A stretch of 64,000 nucleotides of DNA from Streptomyces luteogriseus (GTDB taxonomy: Bacteria > Actinomycetota > Actinomycetes > Streptomycetales > Streptomycetaceae). Below the pieces are notes generated by a model, which made no database searches, had not been told where the DNA came from, and was given only the letters and a program-made list of their open reading frames with translations. The position numbers and the translations under genes were made by a program. Of the stretch, positions 1 to 6,665 are shown piece after piece; the stretch's first letter is position 1; each line of letters opens with the position of its first letter. Where the stretch lies: the NCBI RefSeq assembly GCF_014205055.1, contig NZ_JACHMS010000001.1, forward strand, positions 5,642,001-5,706,000, given 5' to 3'.

Positions 1-293
1 CTGGTCAGCAGCAGGGTGCGACAGGAGGGCAACCGTGCCTGCAACTCCACCGCGGCGGTGATCCCGTCCGTGCCGGGCAGGTCGATGTCGAGGACCGCCA
101 CGTCCGGCGGCGTGCGCAGGGCGGTGGGGACGATGAGATCACCGTGATCCACTGCCGCGACGACCTCGAGGTCGGGTTCCTGGGACAACAGCGCGGTCAA
201 CGCCTGACGAATCAGCGGAGCGTCCTCGGCAAGGAGCACACGAATACGGCCGGCGCCTCCGGATAGGCCGTTGCCCGTTCTCTCCTGCAGCAC
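1..293 (-). CDS. LuxR-type response regulator, receiver domain (partial, runs off left edge)
   Basis: Minus-strand frame translating to a receiver domain. An acidic pair (AEDAPLIRQAL) is followed by the phosphoacceptor motif VLDIDLPGTDG and the start of the next strand (CRTLLLT) before the edge. The spacing matches NarL/LuxR-type response regulators of two-component systems; the HTH output domain would lie beyond base 1. The first in-frame GTG is at 293; a second GTG 18 codons later, just before LLAEDAP, is equally plausible because the leading residues are not part of the fold. The partner kinase is not visible. Confidence 0.85.
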   Translation of the reverse strand, partial: MLQERTGNGLSGGAGRIRVLLAEDAPLIRQALTALLSQEPDLEVVAAVDHGDLIVPTALRTPPDVAVLDIDLPGTDGITAAVELQARLPSCRTLLLT

Positions 294-1334
294 GATGAGA
301 CCCCCCGTTGGTCGCGTCACGTTCGAACCAATGACATGTGACGTCGAACAGGTGAGCAAGGAGTAAACCGGCCACAAGGCCGTCTCAGGCCACCGACTCG
401 AATTTTCCCTCCTTGAGGGAGGGCGGAACCTCGGCATTCCGGGCGTCGATGTCAAATGGAGTGAGACGTAAAGGCGGCAGCAGCGGAATGCGGAAACTTG
501 AGTGGCCTACTGGGAGACGCCGAAGTCGACGGCGCGGTTTCGCGTATCAGGGCCTGAACAGCCGGCGTTCGATCTCGTCACCGCAGATACGGCGCCCGAG
601 CCGACGACTCTCCACCGTGGGCCCAGCGGTCCAGGAGCATGCAGTACCGGACATAGGTGCTGGTGGGTCATCCGCCCTCACCGAGCGAGTCCCACGCGCA
701 GATGTTTCTGAGCATGGCCGCCACCTGGGAGTCGAGGATCAGGCACGGGTGGTCGAGAGCGCCGGACCCAGATACGCGATGGCGTTGCGGCCTCCCGGAC
801 GTAAAGCTTCGTACGCCTGCGCCGGATCCTCTCTGGCCGTCCCACCAGTGGGCGGCTATGCGGACCGTGTGACTGTCGATCCGCCTCCGACCGCTGCTCG
901 ACAAGAGCCTCACGACACGCGCCCGGCAACCGCGGGTGAGACAGGTCGGTGAGTGCCACGACCTCGTCCTGCCCCGCGGCGAGGAGGAATACCGACTTCG
1001 GTGCTCAGGCCTGTCGATACCGGCACGGCTTTCCGAGCACCGCTTTACGAGTTCGGTCCATGCGTGGCCCGGCTGTGTCATCGTGCGGTGGCGGTGGTTG
1101 CGCCGGACGTGGAACACGCAGGGGTGCCGGCGTCCGACACCGCCGATGCCACTCGTGGATGTCAACTCGTGCTATCCGCAGGCGAATTCTTCAGGTGATC
1201 AGTGATGGCGAACTCCACCCGCCCCATGCCACACGCATTCAGCAGGCGGCAACGGCTGGAGGACCAGCCCACGGGGCGGCGGCCGTACTCCTGAGAGCAT
1301 CCGGCCGCCGCCCCTTCCCCCGTTCGGCCCGGTA
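294..1334. other. Gene-poor stretch, no supportable CDS
   Basis: About 1 kb in which all six frames hold only short Arg/Ser/Pro-rich ORFs typical of antisense noise in high-GC DNA. A minus-strand segment near 600-960 gives patchy protein-like strings in more than one frame, which would fit an old frameshifted gene, but no family can be recognised. Two imperfect copies of GTSACGTTCGAAC near 317-350 lie upstream of the response regulator and could be a binding site; this is weak. Confidence 0.4.
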
Positions 1335-1667
1335 CTACTCGATGCTCCAGCCGACACTGCCGACGCCCGAGCTGTACCAGGCACAGGTGGCGGAGGACTG
1401 ACCGTACTGGCCCGGGTTCAGGGTCACCCAGTCACCGGAGACATCGGGGGCCCGGCCGCAGACGACCTCGGCGCGGAACCGGATGGTGCGGTCGCTGTTG
1501 TTCGTGCAGCTGGCGATGCCCCGGTCCGTGTCGACACCGTGGACCGCGCCCCGGCAGTCGACCGAGCCCGCGGCCGACGCCGGGGCGGCCATGGCGCCGA
1601 CGGACAGGGCCACCGCCGAAACGGTGGTGGCCAGCCCTGCGGCGAACATCTTCTTACTGCGGATCAT
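1335..1667 (-). CDS. Small secreted protein, function unknown
   Basis: 110-residue protein starting MIRSKKMFAAGL. It has a typical Sec signal peptide (basic start, hydrophobic core, APASAAG cleavage region) and a mature part of about 75 residues with four cysteines (VDCRG, ASCTN, VVCGR, ATCAW), likely two disulfides in an extracellular beta-rich domain. The ATG at 1667 is chosen because it opens the signal peptide and is preceded by GGGGGC at good spacing; the upstream in-frame extension is not protein-like. It lies just outside the tRNA-Arg repeat, so it probably belongs to the chromosome flank. Streptomyces genomes carry many such small Cys-paired secreted proteins; no role is assigned. Confidence 0.8.
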   Translation of the reverse strand: MIRSKKMFAAGLATTVSAVALSVGAMAAPASAAGSVDCRGAVHGVDTDRGIASCTNNSDRTIRFRAEVVCGRAPDVSGDWVTLNPGQYGQSSATCAWYSSGVGSVGWSIE

Positions 1668-1764
1668 CTTCGTGCCCCCGAGAGGTTGCCGTTTGCATGT
1701 GCTGACCCCACTGAAGGGCACGGGGGCGTCCCCGGGTACCTGACACCCGTCAGGGTGCCCGGCA

Positions 1765-1907
1765 CGTATTCGACCCGGCCACCAGCGAATCCCCGGCACC
1801 AGCCGGACAGCCCCGAAGCCCGCCCTTGACCATCGAGAGGGCGTCCGGGACTTCGTCACATCGGTTGACATGCACCCTGATCAGTAAAAAGCCCTCCCCA
1901 ATGGGAA
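1765..1907. repeat. Diverged homology to 6117-6259 beyond the att core
   Basis: Outside the exact 58-bp repeat, resemblance to the inner flank continues for about 140 bp. Shared blocks include CGTATTCGAC, CCAGCCGGACAGCCCC, AGCCCGCCCTTGA and AAAAAGCCCTCCCC in the same order with similar spacing. The two flanks were therefore once the same sequence, or the element carries a borrowed tRNA-downstream region. Confidence 0.7.
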
Positions 1908-1965
1908 GGCGGAGACTTGCGCCCCCGGCAGGACTCGAACCTGCGGCCAAGCGCTTAGAAGGCGC
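1908..1965. repeat. Outer att direct repeat: partial copy of tRNA-Arg(TCT) 3' half
   Basis: This 58-bp stretch is identical to 6260-6317, the 3' half of the intact tRNA-Arg plus its immediate downstream bases. Identity stops at GGCGC in the anticodon stem, so the copy is not a functional tRNA. This is the classic product of tyrosine-integrase insertion into a tRNA 3' end: it marks the far boundary of an element whose near boundary lies inside the intact tRNA gene. A degenerate copy of the tRNA terminator hairpin (about 1886-1910) precedes it. Confidence 0.85.
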
Positions 1966-2065
1966 AACGAGTGACACCCCACTGCTGACCTGCGTACTTG
2001 TGCGGTCCGCAGGGCGTTCGATCGTGAACTCGACACGCGTTCGACACGTCTCGCGCCGCTTGATC

Positions 2066-2266
2066 TCAGCGGAAGAGGTTCGGCACCGGGCAGGCCTCTA
2101 GCGGCTCGTCGGGCCGGTCTGCCCAGCCCCACCAGAGATGCCGCTCGGTACACCTCCACAGGGAGCGGCACGCCCGCCGACCGTCGTCCACCCGTTCGGA
2201 GAGCATGAGCCCGCCGGACGTCATGGGCTGGCCGCACTCGGGGCAGACCGGGGCCTCGTCGGTCAT
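2066..2266 (-). CDS. Small zinc-ribbon-like protein
   Basis: 66 residues. A CPECG knuckle near the N-terminus is followed by a second Cys pair (ACRSLWRC), a spacing that fits a structural zinc site. A GTG at 2275 is possible, but the ATG at 2266 overlaps the TGA of the upstream GntR fragment (ATGA), which suggests translational coupling in the intact ancestor. No catalytic motif is visible. It lies inside the tRNA-Arg element, so an accessory role is likely; the function is unknown. Confidence 0.55.
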   Translation of the reverse strand: MTDEAPVCPECGQPMTSGGLMLSERVDDGRRACRSLWRCTERHLWWGWADRPDEPLEACPVPNLFR

Positions 2267-2400
2267 GCGGCGCACTCTAGTGACTCCGGCTCGGTCTCGA
2301 CTGTGGGCCAGCGGTCGATCGGGATCTCGTAGACGATCTCACAGTGAGCGGCAGGCACCGCGATGTCCGCCGTCTCCACGGGCCGCCCTTCGACCCCGCC
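2263..2400 (-). pseudogene. GntR-family regulator, C-terminal UTRA fragment
   Basis: The frame ends with ETADIAVPAAHCEIVYEIPI followed by DRWPTVETEPESLECAA and a stop. The first stretch nearly matches the C-terminus of the GntR-type protein at 21639-22274, which is the terminal strand of the UTRA ligand-binding domain. Homology fades around 2390-2400, and no DNA-binding domain is present upstream on this strand. It is a remnant of a regulator typical of actinobacterial integrative elements, cut by deletion. Its stop overlaps the zinc-ribbon start. Confidence 0.75.
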
Positions 2401-2489
2401 AAGACTTGGCAACCGCCCTGGGTGCGCCCCCCGACCACGACTTGGGACGTGTCGGGGGCTCATACGCTCTCGCGAGCCTTCAGGGAATC

Positions 2490-2978
2490 CTACGAATGAT
2501 TCTTTTTCTCGACGTAGTAGGCGTAGGCATAGCCACCGCTCGTGCCGTCAGCGGTAACAGCCGAAAATGCGACAGGACCCGACTCGGCTGTGTTGATGCT
2601 CCGTTGAAAAATGGACCCGTCGCATACAAGGCTGTCCGATGCGGCGTATTTGCCCGCAGTGGTGAGCGTCAGTTTCACCTTTTCGCCACCCGTGCAAGTA
2701 AATGCGAATGCCACGCTCAATACATCGTCAGGCACGGATGCCATCGTGCTCCCGAAGTTCCGCTCCAGCACGCCAGACCCGTCACTCAGTGACTCCATTT
2801 CGATAATGCCCTTCTCCAGCACTGACTTCGCCGCTTCTGCCCCGTCCGAAGCGGAGGTCTTCGAAGTCGAGGTCTTCGGAGGAGACGGCTCGCTGGAGCT
2901 GCAAGCCCCCACAGCGAGTGGCATGGAGATTCCCAGGCAAATGGAGAGATATCGTACGCGCCTGCTGCTGATCATCAC
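2490..2978 (-). CDS. Putative lipoprotein, coupled to the upstream secreted protein gene
   Basis: About 162 residues. It has an N-terminal signal peptide ending in the lipobox AVGAC, then a Ser/Thr/Pro-rich tether and a globular part with two cysteines (FTCTGG, LVCDG), probably a disulfide. Start codons GTG (2978) and ATG (2975) are adjacent, and the TGA of the preceding gene overlaps them, so translation is coupled. Codon usage is less G+C-biased than in neighbouring core genes, with several A/T-ending codons, consistent with acquired DNA. The domain matches no family I can name. Being membrane-anchored beside a secreted partner, it could be a receptor or protective factor for that partner. 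Confidence 0.75.
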   Translation of the reverse strand: MMISSRRVRYLSICLGISMPLAVGACSSSEPSPPKTSTSKTSASDGAEAAKSVLEKGIIEMESLSDGSGVLERNFGSTMASVPDDVLSVAFAFTCTGGEKVKLTLTTAGKYAASDSLVCDGSIFQRSINTAESGPVAFSAVTADGTSGGYAYAYYVEKKNHS

Positions 2979-3616
2979 GACTTCTTCCGCCCGATCGAAA
3001 TGTCGCCTTTCCTGGGAGCCTTGATGACGATGGTCTTCTCCTTAACCTTGCAAGGCGGAGCGATCCATGTCTTGGTGGCCGTGAGCTTCCATCCCTGCTG
3101 GCCGAGCACTGCCCGGTACCCCTTCGTTGTGGTGTTCTTGTCGGTGACGGTCTGCGTACCGGACCATGTCCACTTGTTGCTGATCTTGGTATCGACAGAG
3201 GTCTTGGCCTTCGACAGGATGATCCCGGCCTCGGCTTCCGCACTGACGCCGATGTCCCAGGTGAATTCATAACTGTCGGTCAATGCCCAGGACACGCTCT
3301 GGCCGGGCAGCAGCCAGGTCGACTTCGGCGGCTTGCTGGCTATGAAGTACGGCGATCCCTTGACTTTGTACTTCGGCTTGTCGTTCACCTCAGGGCACGC
3401 GCTCGCGCTTCTGCCATCACTCGCCTTCTCGCGCTCCCCTTCGAAGGTGAACGTAACCTCGTCACCGAAACCGATGACACGCCCATCGTTCAGGGTAATC
3501 CCGCCGCCGTCAGCGGGAGTTATCTCATCCTCCCCGCTATCGGCGTGCGCGATATTGGACATACCAAGCACCGCAACTGCGGTGGCAGCGGCGAGAATCC
3601 GTATTTTGCTGCGCAT
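2975..3616 (-). CDS. Secreted beta-rich protein, function unknown
   Basis: 213 residues from MRSKIRIL. The ATG at 3616 opens a signal peptide (AAATAVAVLGMSNIAHA) and has AGGGGGC upstream; longer in-frame extensions lack these. The mature protein alternates small and hydrophobic residues through its centre (AEAEAGIILSKAKT, ISNKWTWSGTQTVT), followed by WKLTATKTW, a long beta-hairpin-like region. Two cysteines (SACPEV and PPCKVK) could join the ends. The alternating amphipathic central segment superficially recalls aerolysin-type pore-forming proteins, but no diagnostic motif proves it. Low-GC codon use for this genome and position inside the island suggest transfer. Confidence 0.8.
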   Translation of the reverse strand: MRSKIRILAAATAVAVLGMSNIAHADSGEDEITPADGGGITLNDGRVIGFGDEVTFTFEGEREKASDGRSASACPEVNDKPKYKVKGSPYFIASKPPKSTWLLPGQSVSWALTDSYEFTWDIGVSAEAEAGIILSKAKTSVDTKISNKWTWSGTQTVTDKNTTTKGYRAVLGQQGWKLTATKTWIAPPCKVKEKTIVIKAPRKGDISIGRKKS

Positions 3617-3757
3617 AAGTGCGCCCCCTGTTTTGTGAGTTGCCTCCAGCCGGGTTGGTCGCTTCCCGGCTGCGATGATCATCTCACCACATGTGAAGCA
3701 AGCGTCACAAGCGCGTCAACGAAGACTTGAGGAATAACTGAGCGAGAAGTCGTGTAC

Positions 3758-3797
3758 GCCGAAGACCCCCGACTGCGATGGGCCGAGGGTCTTCGAA
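3758..3797. terminator. Hairpin downstream of the tRNA-Ile fragment
   Basis: The stem CGAAGACCC pairs with GGGTCTTCG around a GC-rich loop, immediately 3' of the truncated tRNA-Ile on the minus strand. It is likely the tRNA gene's original terminator, carried along by the element. Confidence 0.5.
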
Positions 3798-3801
3798 CCG
3801 G

Positions 3802-3843
3802 TGGGGTTAACAGGATTTGAACCTGTGGCCTCATCCTTATCAG
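3802..3843 (-). repeat. tRNA-Ile(GAT) 3' half, att-like scar
   Basis: Reading the minus strand, CTGATAA is the anticodon loop with GAT. It is followed by GGATG (3' anticodon stem), variable bases, a complete T arm (ACAGG, TTCAAAT, CCTGT), and acceptor bases TAACCCCA. This matches actinobacterial tRNA-Ile from the anticodon loop to the 3' end. Upstream of the loop the sequence is unrelated (no CATCC stem, D arm or 5' acceptor). It cannot be a functional tRNA. A 3' half cut at the anticodon loop is what an integrative element targeting tRNA-Ile leaves behind. Confidence 0.75.
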
Positions 3844-4008
3844 GTCGATCACTGGGCTCTGTCAACGTCGACCAACGGCCGCTGCGCCTCGGTCGATCGT
3901 CCACTGAGGTCCGGCGCCGACCGATGCTGTTCGCGCTTGTTGGTGTCAGCCGCTGATGTCAGCCGCCGCGCGTGGTCTTGACAAGGCTGCCCCGCCTTTG
4001 CCGGACCG

Positions 4009-4206
4009 CTACCAGGCCGGGCCCGCCAGCGTCGTGAGGGGCAATGGAGGACACTTCTCCGGCTTCCGGGTGACGCTGACCAGTTCCTCCGGAGGTTCGT
4101 TTCCGTCCCGGACGGCCATTACATAGGCCTTCGCCTGCTGTGGTCCCAACAGGGGGGCCTGCTTCCGTAGGTGGCGTATCGCGGCCATCGTCCCGTCAGA
4201 GTGCAC
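4009..4206 (-). CDS. Small protein with ribosomal L7/L12 C-terminal-like motif
   Basis: 65 residues from GTG. The segment AAIRHLRKQAPLLGPQQAKA has the helix-turn-helix spacing of the L7/L12 C-terminal fold (I-x2-hR-x4-GL-x2-AK), which also occurs in small actinobacterial proteins of unknown role. The C-terminal part is Pro-rich. There is no convincing Shine-Dalgarno sequence, and an internal ATG six codons in is a possible start. It lies 20 bp downstream of the Imm35-like gene on the same strand, probably co-transcribed. Confidence 0.5.
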   Translation of the reverse strand: MHSDGTMAAIRHLRKQAPLLGPQQAKAYVMAVRDGNEPPEELVSVTRKPEKCPPLPLTTLAGPAW

Positions 4207-4226
4207 GAGTGCCCGGACAGCCGTGA

Positions 4227-4556
4227 TCAGCGGATCGGGCGGTCGGCCCCCCTGACCAGCTGGAGATAGAGCTCCTCCCAGCTCTCGCCGACGTATGTGG
4301 TGACAGGAATATGGTGGATGCTCCCATCCTGGCGGTCCACCAGATAGGGCCCGCTGCCCACCAACATCTTCTTGATATCGCGGCTGCGGATGTACTCAAC
4401 CGACTGCCAGGTGACCAGCCACCCGAGCGCGTGCTCCTTCACGTCGAGGACAGCTGCCTCGGGCAGCCGTGCCATCCACGGCGACTCCTGCCGCTCTCTC
4501 GAAAGCAGGGCCTCGACCAGTTCCACGGCGCGTTCCTTGGTGACCACGCCCTTCAT
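4227..4556 (-). CDS. YrhB/Imm35-family immunity-like protein
   Basis: 109 residues. The order of conserved pieces matches the YrhB domain (immunity protein 35): an N-terminal helix ending in a Glu/Arg-rich turn, VLDVKEHALGWLVTWQS, then a glycine-rich strand GSGPYLVDRQDGSIHHI and a terminal helix WEELYLQL. Family members are found beside polymorphic toxins, where they are predicted to neutralise a cognate effector. No toxin is encoded nearby, so this is an orphan or the cognate was lost in the deletion that shaped this element. The ATG is the only sensible start. Confidence 0.75.
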   Translation of the reverse strand: MKGVVTKERAVELVEALLSRERQESPWMARLPEAAVLDVKEHALGWLVTWQSVEYIRSRDIKKMLVGSGPYLVDRQDGSIHHIPVTTYVGESWEELYLQLVRGADRPIR

Positions 4557-4857
4557 CTTTCACCACGGCGCAATCGGTTTTCGATCCCCAACCGGACCAG
4601 TCGCACATGCTTGGACCGAGATCTCAGGCGCGGTCTTACACCGCTGCCTCAGCCCACTGTCCAGCCCAGCTCCTATCCCGTCTGCTCGGCTCTGCCTGGG
4701 GCGATGGCAGGCGGGATGGGAGCTCCCCCGCGCCCGCAGTTACTCCAGCCGGCACTCGCGGACGGCGCCCCGGCCAGAAGAGGCACGGCATCGCCTTCCG
4801 TGCGGTCGCGGTGACCTCGCTGGCCGCCACCGGTTCGGCATCCGAGGCGGCCTGATC

Positions 4858-6090
4858 ATGACCTGGTTCATGGTCGCTGTGGTTGTGGTCGTCGCCGCTG
4901 CGGGTCTCCTGCGGTGGCGGCGCCCCGCCTGGTACTGGCTGACCTTCGGCGTCATCCTCGCGACCGTGCGGGTCCTGGTGCGCTACGCCTCGGTCAACAT
5001 GGCTAAGACTCTGACGGCGACCACCGTCGCGCTGCTGCGGGCCAAGCCCACCCAGTTCGCTCCTGCGGCCGTGCGCGCCGCTCTGCGTGAGTGGGCGTTC
5101 AACACGAACCGGCGCCCCGACGCACCCCGAGACGTGGTAGCCATCCCGATGGGTCGAGCGAAACTCCTTGCCCGCCTTGTCTCGACCTGGGAGGACCCGG
5201 AGAAGGTCGAACAGGTCCTGCGCGCCATCGGCACGCGCTTGGACGGCAAGCAGGCGGCGGCTTGGTCCCGCAAGCGCAGCCGACGCATCCTCAACGTCGC
5301 CATGAAGTACGCAATCCGGCGGCGCATCCTACGGGCCAACCCGCTTCCCAAGGGCAAGGAGTCGACGGCCGCCGTAAAGACCACGAACGCCGTGGGCAAG
5401 CGGTCCCTGCTGAACCCGGAGCAGGCGGCGGCGATCCTCGACTGGATACGGCGCCGGCCGCGCGGCGGCGAGCGACTTCACGCCTTCTTCGCCACGCTGT
5501 ACTACTGCGGTCCACGGCCCGAGGAAGCCGTAGTCATGCGCGTGGAGGACGTGGCCCTGCCCCAGCCCGACGCCGCCGACCAGTGGTGCGAGCTGCTGTT
5601 CCACCCCGCGACCCCCGAGGTCGGCAAGCAGTGGACAGACACGGGGGAGATCCACGAACAACGCGACCTGAAAGGCCGTGCGGAGGGTGAGACCCGCACC
5701 GTCCCTGGACATCCCGCCCTGACCCGTATCCTTCGGCAGCACATCGAGGCAGAACAGCTCAAGCCGGGTGACCTGATGTTCCAGGGAGAGTCGGGCGGCA
5801 TCCTCGCCGGTTCCGTCATCCGTCGAGCGTGGCGCAACGCCCGCAAGGCCGTACTGCCCCCGCACGTCTTCGAATCACCCACCGGGCGGCACGTCTACGA
5901 CAACCGGAACACGCGCTTGACGAAGTGGCTGAACGACGGGATTCCACCCGCCCAGGTGGCCGAGTGGGCCGGAAACAGTGTTGCCGTGCTCCTGGCGACC
6001 TACGCCCGATGCGTCGAGGGCCAGCTGCCCGACCTGAAGCGGCGACTCGAAGCCGCCGGAGACCTCCCCGAGCAGCCGTCCACCGGCTGA
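4858..6090 (+). CDS. Chimeric FtsK-type Tra N-terminus fused to tyrosine integrase
   Basis: 410 residues. Residues 1-47 (MTWFMVAVVVVVAAAGLLRW through RVLVRYASV) are the two-helix membrane N-terminus typical of FtsK/SpoIIIE-like transfer proteins of actinobacterial integrative elements. The rest is a tyrosine recombinase: AKTLTATT, core-binding helices, first catalytic Arg in CGPRPEEAV, and C-terminal box PPAQVAEWAGNS with nucleophile candidate in ATYARCVEG. The usual RH(T) motif reads NRNT, so the His is Asn. A deletion evidently joined traSA-like and int coding sequence in frame, removing the translocase motor, replication and excisionase genes and about 100 N-terminal integrase residues. 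It ends 182 bp from the tRNA. It is probably inactive for excision. Confidence 0.8.
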   Translation: MTWFMVAVVVVVAAAGLLRWRRPAWYWLTFGVILATVRVLVRYASVNMAKTLTATTVALLRAKPTQFAPAAVRAALREWAFNTNRRPDAPRDVVAIPMGRAKLLARLVSTWEDPEKVEQVLRAIGTRLDGKQAAAWSRKRSRRILNVAMKYAIRRRILRANPLPKGKESTAAVKTTNAVGKRSLLNPEQAAAILDWIRRRPRGGERLHAFFATLYYCGPRPEEAVVMRVEDVALPQPDAADQWCELLFHPATPEVGKQWTDTGEIHEQRDLKGRAEGETRTVPGHPALTRILRQHIEAEQLKPGDLMFQGESGGILAGSVIRRAWRNARKAVLPPHVFESPTGRHVYDNRNTRLTKWLNDGIPPAQVAEWAGNSVAVLLATYARCVEGQLPDLKRRLEAAGDLPEQPSTG

Positions 6091-6112
6091 CCCCCCCGGG
6101 CCCCAGAACTTC

Positions 6113-6259
6113 GACACGTATTCGACACGGCCACCCGCAAAAACCCGGTGACAGCCGGACAGCCCCGGAGCCCGCCCTTGATCATCGAGGGGATGCCCGG
6201 GGCTTCGCCGCGCCGCCCCGCACCCACCCTGACCAGCAAAAAGCCCTCCCCAAAGGGAG
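6113..6259. repeat. Inner flank homologous to 1765-1907
   Basis: Between the integrase stop and the exact tRNA repeat, this stretch shares ordered blocks with the outer flank: CGTATTCGAC, CAGCCGGACAGCCCC, AGCCCGCCCTTGA and CACCCTGA. It contains the tRNA-Arg terminator at its right end. No ORF is credible here. It probably corresponds to the attP-side arm of the element. Confidence 0.65.
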
Positions 6260-6263
6260 GGCG
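6236..6263 (-). terminator. Rho-independent terminator of tRNA-Arg
   Basis: On the minus strand GCCCTCCC-TTTG-GGGAGGGC is followed by TTTTT, a strong hairpin plus U-tract, 10 bases after the tRNA 3' end. Confidence 0.85.
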
Positions 6264-6317
6264 GAGACTTGCGCCCCCGGCAGGACTCGAACCTGCGGCC
6301 AAGCGCTTAGAAGGCGC
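6260..6317. repeat. Inner att direct repeat within tRNA-Arg
   Basis: 58 bp identical to 1908-1965. It covers the tRNA from the anticodon-stem 5' strand to the 3' end plus about 13 bp downstream. Integration here leaves the tRNA intact because the element brings its own 3' half. Confidence 0.85.
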
Positions 6318-6344
6318 CTGCTCTATCCACTGAGCTACGGGGGC
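6273..6344 (-). tRNA. tRNA-Arg (anticodon TCT)
   Basis: A 72-nt cloverleaf folds on the minus strand: acceptor GCCCCCG/CGGGGGC, D stem GCTC/GAGC, anticodon stem GGCGC/GCGCT with loop CTTCTAA (anticodon TCT, decodes AGA), and T stem GCAGG/CCTGC with loop TTCGAGT. CCA is not encoded. It is the integration site of the adjacent element and is followed by a strong terminator. Confidence 0.96.
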
Positions 6345-6665
6345 CGGGTGTGGTGGCCTCTGTCGTGGTGCCCTGGTACGGGCCGATCCGTGACGTTGCC
6401 GGGGACAAGGATAGGGCTCCCGCGTCCGTGTCCCTGTTGCTTCGCCTCCGTGGCTCGATGTGGAGGTTCGGTGAAGCGGTCCTGATAATCGCAGGCAGGT
6501 ACGAATCGTGCACCGCTTTTGGCGTCACAGGCATCGGGTGTTGTGCACTCGTTATGCCTGGAGTGTGCCCGTGTCCCAGTTGTCCCTTCCATCCCTTGTG
6601 TTCCGTCGGCGCGCAGACATGCTCATATGCTTCAGAATTCCCCTAAAATTGGGCATTCTTCACAT
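6345..6665. other. Intergenic region, no gene
   Basis: About 320 bp between tRNA-Arg and the first GTPase. The ORFs here are short and without family signature. It must hold the promoters of the tRNA (minus) and the GTPase operon (plus). A locally A/T-rich patch near 6635-6660 lies just upstream of the GTPase start; no clear -35/-10 pair can be fixed. Confidence 0.4.

Noticed and set aside
413..1401. Several overlapping ORFs of 60-180 codons on both strands
   Set aside because: Arg/Ser/Pro-rich translations in all frames, no ribosome sites, no recognisable family; typical of stop-poor high-G+C DNA.
3716..3904. Minus-strand 62-codon ORF
   Set aside because: It runs straight through the tRNA-Ile fragment and its hairpin, so the frame is fortuitous.
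4607..4855. Plus-strand 82-codon ORF ending 3 bp before the Tra-integrase fusion
   Set aside because: Position would suit a small transfer-operon gene, but the sequence matches no family and half of it is antisense to nothing informative; not supported enough to list.
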